A stretch of 64,000 nt of DNA from Paenibacillus sp. SZ31 (GTDB lineage: Bacteria; Bacillota; Bacilli; Paenibacillales; Paenibacillaceae), in NCBI RefSeq assembly GCF_012912005.1, contig NZ_JABBEA010000020.1:1-64000 (forward strand). Reading direction: 5' to 3'. Positions 35,323-45,642 of the stretch are shown in pieces; position 1 is the stretch's first letter; each line of letters starts with the position of its first letter. The position numbers and the translations under genes were made by a program. The notes under the pieces were generated by a model. That model had not been told where the DNA came from and did no database searches. It saw only the letters and a list, made by a program, of their open reading frames with translations.

Positions 35323-35383
35323 AGGATGGTGTTGCTACTATTTGCAATACATATCAGCGTACGAATACGCTAATCCGTCCGAT

Positions 35384-36316
35384 TTACAGCGTGTTGAATG
35401 CTTCAGTTAGAACCGGTACAATTTGCGATTTGCGTGATACTACGCCTTTCAAGATAGCTCTGCTATCAGACAGCGTCACATTGTAGGCTTTCTCCACCGC
35501 TTTAGTGGATGCACCATATGCCAGGGCAACGGAATCGTTGTTCAGAATGTCTGTTACGACAAATACGAACAGATCGAGACCCTTACTGGAAATGATCGCT
35601 TCAATAGCTGCTTCAAGCTCAGGTTGCTTCACGAGAACATCATTCACGTCAACGGCATTAACCTGTGCAATTTCCACTTTGGATTGACCCATCACGAATT
35701 CTTTGGCATCCAGGGAAATCAGTTCAGCAATCGTTTTTTGGCTCAGATCCGCGCCGGCTTTAAGCATGTCCAGACCATAGCTGTCTGCATCTACACCTGC
35801 AATAATAGCCAGTTCACGTGCAGCGGCTAAGTCCTGCTCAGTGCAAGTCGGGGATTTGAACAACAGGGAATCGGAGATAATGGCAGACAGCATCAGACCA
35901 GCAATCGGCGCACTCACTTCGATACCATTTTCTTTGTACATTTTATTCAAAATGGTTGCTGTACAACCTACAGGCTCTGCACGGAAATACAGAGGTCCGC
36001 TTGTCTCAAAGTTAGCAATACGGTGATGGTCGATAACTTCAACGACAGTCACCTCTTCAATATCGCTTACACTTTGCTGACGCTCGTTGTGGTCAACCAG
36101 AATAACCTTGTTTACTTCATTTGCAGCTGTTTTAATCAGACGCGGTGCTGCAATTTTGAATTGATCCAGTGCGAACTGGGTTTCACCATTGACTTCGCCG
36201 AGACGCACAGCTTCAACGTCCTGACCCAATTTTGTTTTGAGATCCGCATAGGCGATTGCCGAACAGATCGTATCCGTGTCGGGATTTTTGTGACCGAAGA
36301 TTAACGCTTTTTCCAT
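35384..36316 (-). CDS. ppaC: Manganese-dependent inorganic pyrophosphatase
   Basis: Family II pyrophosphatase of 310 residues that hydrolyses PPi from biosynthetic reactions. DHH-type motifs: [17 protein letters not shown] at the N terminus, [22 protein letters not shown], and in the C-terminal DHHA2 domain [14 protein letters not shown]. Length matches Bacillus PpaC (309). It precedes the IF-3-like gene on the same strand, with a hairpin between them. Confidence 0.93.
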   Translation of the reverse strand: MEKALIFGHKNPDTDTICSAIAYADLKTKLGQDVEAVRLGEVNGETQFALDQFKIAAPRLIKTAANEVNKVILVDHNERQQSVSDIEEVTVVEVIDHHRIANFETSGPLYFRAEPVGCTATILNKMYKENGIEVSAPIAGLMLSAIISDSLLFKSPTCTEQDLAAARELAIIAGVDADSYGLDMLKAGADLSQKTIAELISLDAKEFVMGQSKVEIAQVNAVDVNDVLVKQPELEAAIEAIISSKGLDLFVFVVTDILNNDSVALAYGASTKAVEKAYNVTLSDSRAILKGVVSRKSQIVPVLTEAFNTL

Positions 36317-36572
36317 ATTAATAGCCCTCCGTCAATTCTGATTTAGAATAATACATGTCATATTTCAATCATACCCTACTGATTATAGCGCTAATAGGGC
36401 TTAATTCCAATCCCTTTACAGCGAATTAATTGCAAATCATTCTCAGGTAAGTCATTTTGGAAAATAGCCAAACTTGGTTCATTCCCCTCAAGTCAATATG
36501 ATATGTATCGTATTTATTCCATCGTACAACCCTATAAATTAGCATACGAAACCCTGATAAGCAACGAAAATA

Positions 36573-37322
36573 TTAAATCTCAGGCTCTCTCAGGCTCTGC
36601 CCTTGCTGTACAAAAAAAGTCTGTAGACTGCCGTCCTCGCTAATCTCCAACAGGTTCAATTGCGCTCCGTAGGCACAACCACCGTCGATGCCAATTTTGT
36701 CTCCGCTCGGGTCAAACCAGATGCCTGTCTCATCATGCAAATGCTTCACAGGTGTATGTCCAAATACAACCGTCTCTTTAATCGTCGTTGGTCTGGAATA
36801 GAATGATTCACGAATCCAAATAAAGTCCCGCTCGGACTGGTTTCTCCAATCCTCAATATCCGGGTTGATCCCGGCATGTACAAAAATATAACCGGGAATC
36901 TCGTACACCAGCGGAAGCTGTTCCAGAAAACGAAGATGGTGTTCATAGTGTGTACGTATCCATTTTTTGGCTTCAGCATAAGCTTCCCAATCTATCTGTT
37001 GCTCATCATCATAAGTAAGATCCAGATAACTTGCTATCGTCTGTAACCCGCCATTACGGATCCAGTGTTGGTCATATTCCTCAACATCATGAGTCAATGC
37101 CTTGACCATCATGGCATCGTGATTGCCTTTGATCACAATAATATGTTGCTGTTGCTGAAGCTGCATAATCTGTTCAATGACCTGCTTGCTGTATGGACCA
37201 CGATCCACATAATCACCGAGCAAAATCAATTCATCCTGCTGCCGATCATAATCTACAAGCTTAAGCAGTGCATTAAATTCATCGTAACAGCCATGAATAT
37301 CACTAATGACACATCTGCGCAT
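36573..37322 (-). CDS. Metallophosphoesterase (PrpE/PP1-like protein phosphatase)
   Basis: A 249-residue calcineurin-like phosphoesterase of the bacterial PPP group. All core motifs are visible: CVISDIHGCYDEF, LILLGDYVDRGPYS, IVIKGNHDAMM, and FVHAGIN with GHTPV further on. Close relatives are diadenosine tetraphosphatase-like and serine/threonine phosphatases; which of these it is cannot be decided. Single gene. Confidence 0.85.
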   Translation of the reverse strand: MRRCVISDIHGCYDEFNALLKLVDYDRQQDELILLGDYVDRGPYSKQVIEQIMQLQQQQHIIVIKGNHDAMMVKALTHDVEEYDQHWIRNGGLQTIASYLDLTYDDEQQIDWEAYAEAKKWIRTHYEHHLRFLEQLPLVYEIPGYIFVHAGINPDIEDWRNQSERDFIWIRESFYSRPTTIKETVVFGHTPVKHLHDETGIWFDPSGDKIGIDGGCAYGAQLNLLEISEDGSLQTFFVQQGQSLREPEI

Positions 37323-37421
37323 GTGAATCTCTCCTCTCCCTGATCACGCAAGAGTATAACCGGAATCTTGCAAGCGCAAGATTCCAGTCTATTCAGAGTA
37401 GTTATTCCCGCTTGCTCACCA

Positions 37422-38429
37422 TTAGTCCTGCTTGAGTCCAAAGGCTTCTGCAATCAAGCCGAATGAGCGCAGACGTGCTTCAAACGAATGGACCGCTGAC
37501 GCGATAATGACTTCATCCGCTTCATGACGTTCAGCCATAGCGGTAATTTTGTCTCTCACCTGATCCGGTGTACCCACGATGGAAAAAGAACGACGTTGAC
37601 GGATCTGTTCCATCTCCATCGCTGTGAATGGATAGTTGTTCACCGTCTCCAGAGATGGGAATGAACTTTGCTCAAGACCTCTTCCAAGGCGCAGGAAGAA
37701 AAGTTCATTGCTGCGTGCAAGTTCAGCGGCTTCTTCCTCTGTCTCCGCACAGAATGCCGAGACAGCAATCATTGAATGTGGTTTATCATTCAGGATAGAC
37801 GGCTTGAAATGTCTACGGTAATGCTTCATCGCTTCTTCGCCGCCTGGTGTTCCGAAGAATTGGGCAAACGCATACGATGTCCCTTGCGCCGCAGCAATTC
37901 TCGCACCTTCGGAGCTGGAACCCAGCAACCATACTTCCGGAACCGTTGGAACCGATGGTCCAGCTACAAGGGATGCGAACCGATGATCCTCGGGCAATTG
38001 CTCGTGGAAGTATCCACCCAGATCCGCAATCTGCTGTGGGAAGAAATGTACATTCGAAGATTTGCCTTCGTTGAGCGCTCTGCTGGCAATCGGCATGCCG
38101 CCCGGTGCTCTGCCTATCCCAAGGTCAATGCGTCCCGGATGCAGAGCTTCCAGCAGACGGAAATTCTCTGCAACCTTGTAAGCACTATAATGAGGCAGCA
38201 TGACACCGCCGGAACCTACCCGAATTCGATCCGTATGTGCAGCCACATGTGCAATCATAACTTCAGGACTAGAGAAAGATAGCGCCCCACTACCATGATG
38301 CTCCGACATCCAGAAACGGGAATACCCTAATTGATCCGCATGTTGCGCGAGTTTCACCGTTTCCTGCAACGTATCCTGTACACTTCTGCCTTCATTGATA
38401 TGTCCATGTTCAAGTACACTCAGTTTCAT
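37422..38429 (-). CDS. LLM-class flavin-dependent oxidoreductase
   Basis: A 335-residue luciferase-like monooxygenase of the MsnO8 group (bacterial luciferase fold using FMNH2). Typical motifs are LSVLEHGHINEG near the start, RFWMSEHHG, RIRVGSGGVMLPHYSAYKVAENFRLLE and DLGIGRAPGG. Single gene; the substrate of this group is generally unknown. Confidence 0.85.
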   Translation of the reverse strand: MKLSVLEHGHINEGRSVQDTLQETVKLAQHADQLGYSRFWMSEHHGSGALSFSSPEVMIAHVAAHTDRIRVGSGGVMLPHYSAYKVAENFRLLEALHPGRIDLGIGRAPGGMPIASRALNEGKSSNVHFFPQQIADLGGYFHEQLPEDHRFASLVAGPSVPTVPEVWLLGSSSEGARIAAAQGTSYAFAQFFGTPGGEEAMKHYRRHFKPSILNDKPHSMIAVSAFCAETEEEAAELARSNELFFLRLGRGLEQSSFPSLETVNNYPFTAMEMEQIRQRRSFSIVGTPDQVRDKITAMAERHEADEVIIASAVHSFEARLRSFGLIAEAFGLKQD

Positions 38430-38600
38430 ATATATTCAATCCTCTCGTCTGTTAGGTTCATGCGTTCTGTGAATATGAGTTCTGCGAATATTACGCGCTT
38501 TTGCTCACTTCGTTCTTGCTTGTTCCATTGTAACATTAATTATTACAGTTTCAAACTTTAGTTATCCTCTTTATTACCACACTTGTGCAATAAACATGCA

Positions 38601-38635
38601 AAAAACGCCACCAGTTTTAGACCGGTGACGTTTTT
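38601..38635. terminator. Terminator after the LTA synthase gene
   Basis: AAAAACGCCACC and GGTGACGTTTTT pair with one mismatch around a short loop; A- and T-runs on both sides allow use in either direction. It lies 28 bases past the LTA synthase stop (minus strand). Confidence 0.75.
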
Positions 38636-38662
38636 ACTAACTACTATTGGAGAAATAATAAC

Positions 38663-40600
38663 TTATGGCGCACGTTTCGGTAACAACTTCACATACTCGT
38701 CAGACAGTTTCATCAGGCTGAGCACATGTTCATAATCGGAACGATACGGTTCCAAATCCGTTACCGGTTCATATGTTTTGAGTGAATAAGCTGTTCCATC
38801 GTCAAAGCCTGCACCTGGAATAAACATGATGTCATTGTTGACAAATGAACCCGTTGGCAAGTAATACCGGATACCGAAGGCATTGTGGTCCATGTTGAGC
38901 AAATCATGTCCTAAGGCAGTGAACTTCTCATCTTGAAGGGAAACACCCATCAGGTTCATGATCGTTGGCAACATATCCAACTGCCCGCCTGGCTGCTCGA
39001 TCAATTGCCCCTTGGTCTGTTTCGGCGTGTGAATCATGAACGGGATGTTGAAACGACTTACTTTGCCGTCATAAGGAACGCCCAGATTGGCCTGAATTTG
39101 CTGTGTAATCTCTTCGTCAGCAGGCAGACCGAAATGGTCTCCGTAAAGCACTAGCGTTGTGTTATCCCATAATCCATTCGCCTTCAACTCATGAATGAGT
39201 TGACCGATGGCATAGTCCGTATAGTTGATCGCTTGCAGATAATCGTGAAGCAGTTTGTTCGTGATGGTCGCAGGAATCGTAATTCGTGCACGATCAGCGG
39301 GAACCGTAAACGGCGAGTGGCTTGATGCCGTAATGAACTGAGCATAGAACGGCTGATTCGCAGCCTGATGCGCAGTCATTTTTTCCACACCTACACGATA
39401 TAACTCTTCATCCGATGGTCCAAAGTCATTGAATCTGTCATTCTCGAAGCTGGGCTTGTCGAAATAACGAGTGAATCCGAGTGCCGGATACATTTTGTTC
39501 CGGTTCCAAAAGGTGACGTCATTGACGTGGTACGTCTCGGACTCATATCCCTCTTTTCCTAATAACTTGGGAAGACTCGGCAGTTCACGGTCACTATACC
39601 CTGCTGACATGGGAACAACTCCGGTTGGATAGATAGATGTGTTCGACATGAACTCCGCGTCTGATGTGTTTCCCTGTCCGATCTGTTGGAAAAAATGAGA
39701 GAAATAATAGCTTTCTTTGGCCAGTTCATTCAGTACCGGCGTTAACTCTTGACCGTCCAATGAAGCATTAATCGGGAAATTCTGAAAGGACTCCAGTTGC
39801 AGTACAATCAGATTGCTGCCTTTGGCCTGACCAAAATATTTGGCTTTCACGGCTGTGCCGTCACTTGGTGTATCCTGATACGGATACTTGCTAACCAACT
39901 CATTGATCTTGGCGATCGTTTCGTTAATGTTGCCATTCGCAATGGCCTCATTCTCTTTGCTCGTCAGAATGGCGGACGATACCTGATAGTTCAGGAAACC
40001 GAGATTCTCGGCTCGAACCAACTCGTTATCAATCGTTTCACCTTTGACAATAAAACTGCCAGACAGCACGATGCAGAATGCAGCGGTAAGCGCAACGCCG
40101 AGTTTGCCCCAGTAACGTTTGCGAATTCTGCCGAACGTCAGACCGCTATCGCGGTAACTGTTGCGGTTACTTCCGCCGGAACGTCTGCGCATGATCAACC
40201 ATAGTGGCAATGCCAGTACGATGTCTGCAAAAAACAGAAAGTGCTCCGTTCGTACCAGAGGTCCGATACTGCCTCGCACTTGAGCAACTTGCCCCAGCTC
40301 ACTAAGCGCGGTATAGGTGGGTACCGAACTGAAATGAACGTTATACAGCGTAGCCGCGAACAGGACCAGAGAAAACAGAATATTGAATCCTCCGTATACT
40401 GCTCGCTTCCAGCCTTTGGGCACAATCAGATCCAGCAGGCATACCACGGTTAGTGCGCCTAATGCGTCAGTTAACAGACCGATGCCAGACAGACCCTGGA
40501 AAAAGAAATACCGCAGCAGTGATAACTTCAGCAGCATCAGAATGAATAACACGGCAAATAAGGTCCGTGATGAAGTTCGTTCATTTTTGGAATTATACAT
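38663..40600 (-). CDS. Lipoteichoic acid synthase-family protein
   Basis: A membrane sulfatase-fold enzyme of about 645 residues that polymerises or primes glycerol phosphate on the outer face of the membrane. Five N-terminal helices (about 1-200) precede an extracellular catalytic domain from about 245. The nucleophile Thr is in GQGNTSDAEFMSNTS, with metal residues in LQLESFQNFPI, FITASSHSPF and LYGDHFGLP. The start is unclear: TTG four codons before the ATG at 40600 sits too close to AAGGG. Paenibacilli usually have several LtaS-like paralogues, so the exact role (synthase or primase) is open. Confidence 0.88.
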   Translation of the reverse strand: MYNSKNERTSSRTLFAVLFILMLLKLSLLRYFFFQGLSGIGLLTDALGALTVVCLLDLIVPKGWKRAVYGGFNILFSLVLFAATLYNVHFSSVPTYTALSELGQVAQVRGSIGPLVRTEHFLFFADIVLALPLWLIMRRRSGGSNRNSYRDSGLTFGRIRKRYWGKLGVALTAAFCIVLSGSFIVKGETIDNELVRAENLGFLNYQVSSAILTSKENEAIANGNINETIAKINELVSKYPYQDTPSDGTAVKAKYFGQAKGSNLIVLQLESFQNFPINASLDGQELTPVLNELAKESYYFSHFFQQIGQGNTSDAEFMSNTSIYPTGVVPMSAGYSDRELPSLPKLLGKEGYESETYHVNDVTFWNRNKMYPALGFTRYFDKPSFENDRFNDFGPSDEELYRVGVEKMTAHQAANQPFYAQFITASSHSPFTVPADRARITIPATITNKLLHDYLQAINYTDYAIGQLIHELKANGLWDNTTLVLYGDHFGLPADEEITQQIQANLGVPYDGKVSRFNIPFMIHTPKQTKGQLIEQPGGQLDMLPTIMNLMGVSLQDEKFTALGHDLLNMDHNAFGIRYYLPTGSFVNNDIMFIPGAGFDDGTAYSLKTYEPVTDLEPYRSDYEHVLSLMKLSDEYVKLLPKRAP

Positions 40601-40715
40601 GGTCGCTTTCAACCCTTACCCTGAAATTTTACGTTCATTTTACAAAACGCATATTTCAGTATAACAGTTTTCTGGTTGCTATTCCATGGAAGTTCCGTGT
40701 AGGACATGGTGATTG

Positions 40716-43088
40716 TTACGCAATTGTGGATATATCTGCATTCTGTCTGATCGCACCCTCTCTCTGTCCCTTAATGGCTGCTTGTGCAGCCGAAATTCGC
40801 GCATAAGGGATCTGTTCAGGCAAACAACTTACGTAATCTAACCCAATCCGGTGGCAGAACGTAATGGACTCCAGATCCACAATATTTTCTCCACAGATCC
40901 CTGTCTTCAGATAAGGTTTACGAATCCGACCCTGAACAACCGCCATCTCCACCAGTTGTCCAACGCCCTCCGTGTCCAGCACATGGAATGGATTATTCGT
41001 TACCTTACGAGAGTCTTTATCACGTTGAAGGAATCGCTTCTCGGCTTCTTGGCGGCTATATCCAAACGTCTTCTCTGTCAGCTCATCCGCGCCAAACGAG
41101 AAAAAGTCTGCCTGCCGAGCAATGTGAGTCGCCGTCAGCGCCGCTCTCGGAGCTTCGATCATCGCCCCCACTTTATAGTGACAATGCCGCTTCTCCTCAC
41201 CAAGCACTTGGTCAGCCACATGATCTACCAGATCTCTCATCTCCTGAAGTTCATGCACATGACCAATCTGCGGAATCATAATCTCCGGACGTACCCACCA
41301 ACCTTGACGGATGCCTTTCACCGCTGCGCGGAATATTGCTTCCAGCTGCATATCAACGATTTCCGGGAACACCGTACTCAGACGACAAGCCTGTTGCCCC
41401 GGTGTCGGATTACTTTCATGAAGTTCACTGACTCTGCGAATTACACGCTCCAGTTCCTCCAGTTCATTCTGATGGTCTTTTGATTCCTGCTGCTCCTCTG
41501 CTTGTAACCACTCGCGCCGTTTCTCCAACACTCCCTGATCCGGTAGCAGTTCATGTAACGGCAAGTCGAGTAATCGAATGGTTACCGGGTATCCATCCAT
41601 CGCTTCGAATATCTGTTCAAAATCAGACTGCTGCATCGGTAACAGACGCTCCAACCCCCGCCTGCGCTCAGATTCACTGTCTGCCAGGATCATTTTTTGT
41701 ACAAAAGGTAACCGCGCAGGTGACAACAGCATGTTCTCCGTCCTGCACAGACCTATTCCCTCAGCCCCCAATTTCCGTGCTGTCATGGCATCCTGTGGTC
41801 GATCAGCATTGGCAAGTATCGTCAACTCTTTAACTTCATCAGCCCATTCGAGCAGTAGTTGCAGGTCTGATGATGAAGGCGAACCTAAGTTATTCTTAGA
41901 TGCTGGACACTCTGCATTCGTTACTGGCTGGATCTGTGTGGGAAGATTTCCAATACTCTCTTCTTTTCTAGAATCTGTGTAATGCTTCAGCACTTCCGTG
42001 ATATGCGCAGGTTGGATGCGAAGAAGTGCATCCTCCTTGGTGATGAGTCCTTCATGGACAAAATCCACATTACTCCTCAGTGTGGCTGTTGAGGATAATC
42101 GGGCGGGCTGAGTCTGCGCAACATACAACACGCCAGATTCGATCAAAAAGGTGATTTCCTGCACTTCGCCCTTACGCGTCTCCAACTGGCTACCTATCTC
42201 CAGCAAACGTGCGTACAGCTCAGGTTCATCATTCCGTAAACGCTCCAGACCGTGATCTGTTTGGCTGGCGTTCCCGGTTGGGACGTATTGTCCAGTGACT
42301 CCCCTTTTTCCTGTAAGTAGATTGCGCGTATATATTGTTCCGGTCCCGCTTAAGTTTCCGCATGTTCCATGCATCATCGTCTGTATAAGAACAGGAGCGC
42401 TTTGCTCCGAAGAAATATAATATGGTTTACGCATGATCTCGTCCTGAGATCTGGATGCTTTAATACGTTGTGAATGATGTACCGCACGTATTGCTTCTTT
42501 GAATTGAATTTGAACATCTTGAGGAAAAGGGTTACGTCCCTTCGCTTCAATTAAATATTTTAATTCCGTAATGGTTAATTCAAGTTCAGCTTCATCCTGA
42601 CCCTTGACGTGACTCGATATTTCTGTGAAAAATTCAGATGGAATTGCATATACCAGCTGTCCATATTCCTTTAAGTAATCTAGATAACATTGAAGTGCAT
42701 ACAACCGATCACCGGTTTGACGTGCGAGTCCTTCCACAGTAACATCATTCAGACCAACATTGAGCAGTGATTGTGTCGAAGCTGATGATGTTCGATCCTG
42801 GTCCTGGTCCGTGCGTACCGCGAGTAGTAGCGGATTCTCCGAATGTCCGAAGAACTTGCCGGTTTGCTGTTCCAGATGCCGGATAGCGTTAACAATCTCT
42901 TCCTCTCCTTCACCGGTAAGATGTCCAAGACGGGTACAGAACTCGCGACAGCATTCCGTTGTGACCGCAAATCCGGCTGGGACAGACCACCCTGCAAGGA
43001 TAAGTTCTGCAAGATCAGCCCCTTTACTGCCCATTAGCCCTTTCATCTCTGCCGTACCTTCTTCCAACAGAATTACCCGTTTTGTCAT
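40716..43088 (-). CDS. Reduced pyruvate phosphate dikinase-like protein lacking the phosphohistidine domain
   Basis: About 790 residues from an ATG after GGGAGAG. Residues 1-360 follow the PPDK nucleotide-binding half (LLEEGTAEMKGLMGSKGADLAE, LITKEDALLRI) and 410-790 follow the PEP/pyruvate barrel (WADEVKELTILANADRPQDA, EGIGLCRTENM, TIRLLDLPLHELLP, DYVSCLPEQIPYARISAAQAA with the barrel Cys). In ordinary PPDK these are joined by a swivelling domain with TxGGMTSHAA and the phospho-His. Here only about 50 residues of polar linker (360-408) remain. The N-terminal SGAxxSMPGMMD motif is also replaced (RTDQDQDRTSSAS). The normal reaction cannot work in a single chain. It could be a regulatory or decayed paralogue. 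Monocistronic. Confidence 0.8.
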   Translation of the reverse strand: MTKRVILLEEGTAEMKGLMGSKGADLAELILAGWSVPAGFAVTTECCREFCTRLGHLTGEGEEEIVNAIRHLEQQTGKFFGHSENPLLLAVRTDQDQDRTSSASTQSLLNVGLNDVTVEGLARQTGDRLYALQCYLDYLKEYGQLVYAIPSEFFTEISSHVKGQDEAELELTITELKYLIEAKGRNPFPQDVQIQFKEAIRAVHHSQRIKASRSQDEIMRKPYYISSEQSAPVLIQTMMHGTCGNLSGTGTIYTRNLLTGKRGVTGQYVPTGNASQTDHGLERLRNDEPELYARLLEIGSQLETRKGEVQEITFLIESGVLYVAQTQPARLSSTATLRSNVDFVHEGLITKEDALLRIQPAHITEVLKHYTDSRKEESIGNLPTQIQPVTNAECPASKNNLGSPSSSDLQLLLEWADEVKELTILANADRPQDAMTARKLGAEGIGLCRTENMLLSPARLPFVQKMILADSESERRRGLERLLPMQQSDFEQIFEAMDGYPVTIRLLDLPLHELLPDQGVLEKRREWLQAEEQQESKDHQNELEELERVIRRVSELHESNPTPGQQACRLSTVFPEIVDMQLEAIFRAAVKGIRQGWWVRPEIMIPQIGHVHELQEMRDLVDHVADQVLGEEKRHCHYKVGAMIEAPRAALTATHIARQADFFSFGADELTEKTFGYSRQEAEKRFLQRDKDSRKVTNNPFHVLDTEGVGQLVEMAVVQGRIRKPYLKTGICGENIVDLESITFCHRIGLDYVSCLPEQIPYARISAAQAAIKGQREGAIRQNADISTIA

Positions 43089-43429
43089 TACAGCTCTCCC
43101 ATCCGCCATTTATGGCTATGCTTGAAGACCTCAATCCCTGCGTTACAGATCAGCCTTCTTCTAATGGTATGTCGCAATCTTTCAGTCAAGGACATCCGCT
43201 TTCGCATTTTGTGCTCGTTATCCTGTTTTTTTGTAAACGCTACACTAAATTCAGATGAAACAAGCCTTTTGAGCAGTTGTATTGGCTCAATCGTCGTAGT
43301 GATCAGGATCGTTCAACACACGAGGCCGCAAAGATATTTTTGTAGTTTGTCGCTCATGTGATTCCACCATTGTTTTAATTTTGGAGACGAAAAAGACCGC
43401 CAAATAAATGACGGTCAGGCTTCTGATTA
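43089..43429. other. Intergenic stretch without a recognised gene
   Basis: Overlapping short frames on both strands lack ribosome binding sites. I see no RNA gene or clear terminator. The PPDK-like gene promoter (minus strand) should lie in the left 100 bases. Confidence 0.5.
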
Positions 43430-43657
43430 TTAAAATAGATATTTGAAAAATAAAACTGTACCAAGAACACCTATTACCAAAAACATAATTGCTGAGTTCC
43501 GATATTTCTTCCACATCCGAATGGCATTAGCAATATTTAGAATGCCTAGTGCAAGCATGCTAATACGAGAATCTACTTGAAACAAGTTGATTATCAGCAT
43601 AATGGCAACTACTATCGAGGTACACCAGAACCAAATTGGAATTTTATCCTTGATCAT
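43430..43657 (-). CDS. Small two-helix membrane protein
   Basis: A 75-residue protein of unknown family with a good ribosome binding site (AAAGGAGA, six bases before ATG). It has a first helix (FWCTSIVVAIMLIINLF), a possible amphipathic middle segment, a basic loop WKKYRN and a second helix (AIMFLVIGVLGTVLFF). Both hydrophobic ends point to a membrane protein. No operon partner is visible and the function is unknown. Confidence 0.65.
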   Translation of the reverse strand: MIKDKIPIWFWCTSIVVAIMLIINLFQVDSRISMLALGILNIANAIRMWKKYRNSAIMFLVIGVLGTVLFFKYLF

Positions 43658-43874
43658 TACTCTTCTCCTTTAGGTTGCATCCTATCTTTTGTAGTATATT
43701 CCACAACCTAATTAAATTCCCTTTATTTGGTCTATTAATCAAACAGATTATAGATTAACCAAAAAGGCAGTACCCGTAGATTCTTAGCGTGCCCGCGAAT
43801 TACATCACAAAATTTTGATAGTATTTGAAAAGATTATGATCTCTTGAACTAAACATCTCTAAGATAATACATTA

Positions 43875-45539
43875 TCAAGCCATAAACCGCAGAATATCCT
43901 CAATCTTCTTCCCATGCGAGATCACACCGTAGTTCATCCACGACATGAAATCCACTTCATACATATTACCACTCTTCACCGCAGGCAGGTGTTTCCATTC
44001 ATCCCTTTCGAGCAGTTTGCGCTCATCTCCAGGTTTAGCAGAATTTCCAGTGTCAAATGTAATCAACAAGTGATCCGCATTAAGCTGACTTAACTGCTCC
44101 AATCCAATGAGAATCCTCCGCTCGTGTCTTGTCCATCGCTGCACACGGGAGTGAGGAGTCAATCCAAGATCCTGATAAATTACAGGCCCGACGTAGCCCT
44201 GCTGATCCCCATAGAGGGTAATATCCGATGCAGATATACGTAAAAAAGCTACCGTCTGACCACGCATATAACGTGCTAACCTTCCTTTGGCTTCCATTGC
44301 CTTGTCTTCATACGCACCGATTACATCCTGAACCCGACTCACCTTCCCCAACACATCGGCTGTGGATTTCAAAATGGAGCGCCAATCCTCTCCCAAATGA
44401 TCCACGTAAAATGTAGGTGCTACCTGCTCGAAGCGATCTAGATTCCATCGATCATATCCTTTGTCCAGCATGATAAAGTCAGGTACATTGCCCAGATTAA
44501 ACTGAGCATCCTGCTTGCTCACATCAAATTCGGGTACATCATCCAACTCCAAATATTGCTGTCTGCCCCAGGAATGATGCGAACATTGCAATACGGGTTT
44601 TACGCCAAGAGCCAACACAAAGTCTTCCAGATACGGAGCAAAGACACGAACCTCTTGACGGTGATGACGGCGGTACAATCCAGGTGAAATACCCGCATAT
44701 TGCTTGAAACGGCGACCAAAATAATACTCGCTGCTGAATCCTACATTCTGAGCAATTTCATGGATGCGATCATCCGTCAGCTGCAATAGTTGTTTCGAGC
44801 GCTCCAACCGAACGGTATTCACATAATCAAGCGGAAGCTTGCCTGTAATTTTTTTGAATTGCCGAGTATAGCTGGCTCTAGTAAGACCAATATCTGCCGC
44901 GAGCTCATCCACGGTTATCATTTGATCATAGTGGTCGCCAATATAACGAATTGAACTTTGAAGACGTGCACGTTCATCTGGTGCTTCGATTTCAGGATTA
45001 CTCTGGCTAAGCAAAGCACGGAACCACTCCTGGAAACGAAGCTGCACCTCCCATTGCTCCAGCCAATCGCCAGTGATCTGTTGACGCAGTATTTGTTCCA
45101 AGGATTCCAGACAGGAACTCCACGGGCTGTAATTCAGCTGCATAAGAGGTAGTATTCTCGGAGAATCTGTACTTTGGGGAGGTTCCTGCTGCTCCTCCAT
45201 GTTTCTTCTAGACAAAGCGTTCGAAGACTCTTCTTTCAACTCAGCGACCATCAAATCAAGCTTATAGTATTGCAATTCATTTTCAGTCCAAGTAGAACCT
45301 TCTATTTTAATGGATGTTCCAGCGGGAACAAACATAATCATTCCTTTTTCCAAATGAACTTCCCGATCTGAGCAAAGCATTGAACCCTTCCCAGACGTTA
45401 CAACGAATAGAGAGTGGGAAGACGATATTCTGTATAGCAAACGTTTATCAATATGTGATGTGTTGTGATCTACGTATTCCATATGTTGAAGCGTGCATAG
45501 CCAGGGCTTGGGAATCCATTGTATTATCGTGGGGCACAT
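43875..45539 (-). CDS. AraC-type regulator fused to a siderophore-binding domain (Btr-like)
   Basis: About 554 residues. The N-terminal part (about 30-130) is cupin-like (SHSLFVVTSGKGSMLC), then a two-helix-turn-helix AraC domain (about 185-285) with DQMITVDELAADIGLTRASY and IAQNVGFSSEYYFGRRFKQY. The last 265 residues are a TroA/FecB-type binding-protein domain without signal peptide, clearly paralogous to the lipoprotein encoded next door: both contain the pattern W/GxQxYLxLxxVPxFD and LGLTPH. This is the plan of B. subtilis Btr, which activates siderophore uptake genes when ligand binds. A Fur box lies just upstream of the start. The start at the second ATG (45539) is eight bases from AAGGA. 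Confidence 0.88.
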   Translation of the reverse strand: MCPTIIQWIPKPWLCTLQHMEYVDHNTSHIDKRLLYRISSSHSLFVVTSGKGSMLCSDREVHLEKGMIMFVPAGTSIKIEGSTWTENELQYYKLDLMVAELKEESSNALSRRNMEEQQEPPQSTDSPRILPLMQLNYSPWSSCLESLEQILRQQITGDWLEQWEVQLRFQEWFRALLSQSNPEIEAPDERARLQSSIRYIGDHYDQMITVDELAADIGLTRASYTRQFKKITGKLPLDYVNTVRLERSKQLLQLTDDRIHEIAQNVGFSSEYYFGRRFKQYAGISPGLYRRHHRQEVRVFAPYLEDFVLALGVKPVLQCSHHSWGRQQYLELDDVPEFDVSKQDAQFNLGNVPDFIMLDKGYDRWNLDRFEQVAPTFYVDHLGEDWRSILKSTADVLGKVSRVQDVIGAYEDKAMEAKGRLARYMRGQTVAFLRISASDITLYGDQQGYVGPVIYQDLGLTPHSRVQRWTRHERRILIGLEQLSQLNADHLLITFDTGNSAKPGDERKLLERDEWKHLPAVKSGNMYEVDFMSWMNYGVISHGKKIEDILRFMA

Positions 45540-45555
45540 GTTCATCTTCCTTAAC

Positions 45556-45570
45556 TGAGAATTGTTATCA
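45556..45570. promoter_or_regulatory. Fur box upstream of the Btr-like regulator
   Basis: TGAGAATTGTTATCA differs at two positions from the Bacillus 7-1-7 Fur consensus (TGATAATNATTATCA). It lies 17-31 bases before the regulator's start, so it would block transcription when iron is sufficient. Confidence 0.7.
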
Positions 45571-45590
45571 TTTAAAACAGTGTATACGAA

Positions 45591-45628
45591 AAAAGAAAGC
45601 TCTTCAACCCTGGCTGAAGAACTTTCTT
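45591..45628 (-). terminator. Terminator after the siderophore-binding protein gene
   Basis: AGAAAGTTCTTCA and TGAAGAGCTTTCT form a stem of about 12 pairs, followed by TTTTTT on the minus strand. It separates the binding protein from the regulator gene, which has its own Fur box. Confidence 0.75.
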
Positions 45629-45642
45629 ATGGGATCATGCTC

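Noticed and set aside
43232-43246. cre-like TGTAAACGCTACA in the intergenic stretch
   Set aside because: It fails several positions of the cre consensus and no promoter is visible next to it.
43287-43514. 75-codon minus-strand frame overlapping the small membrane protein
   Set aside because: It overlaps the better-supported gene in another frame and has no good ribosome binding site.
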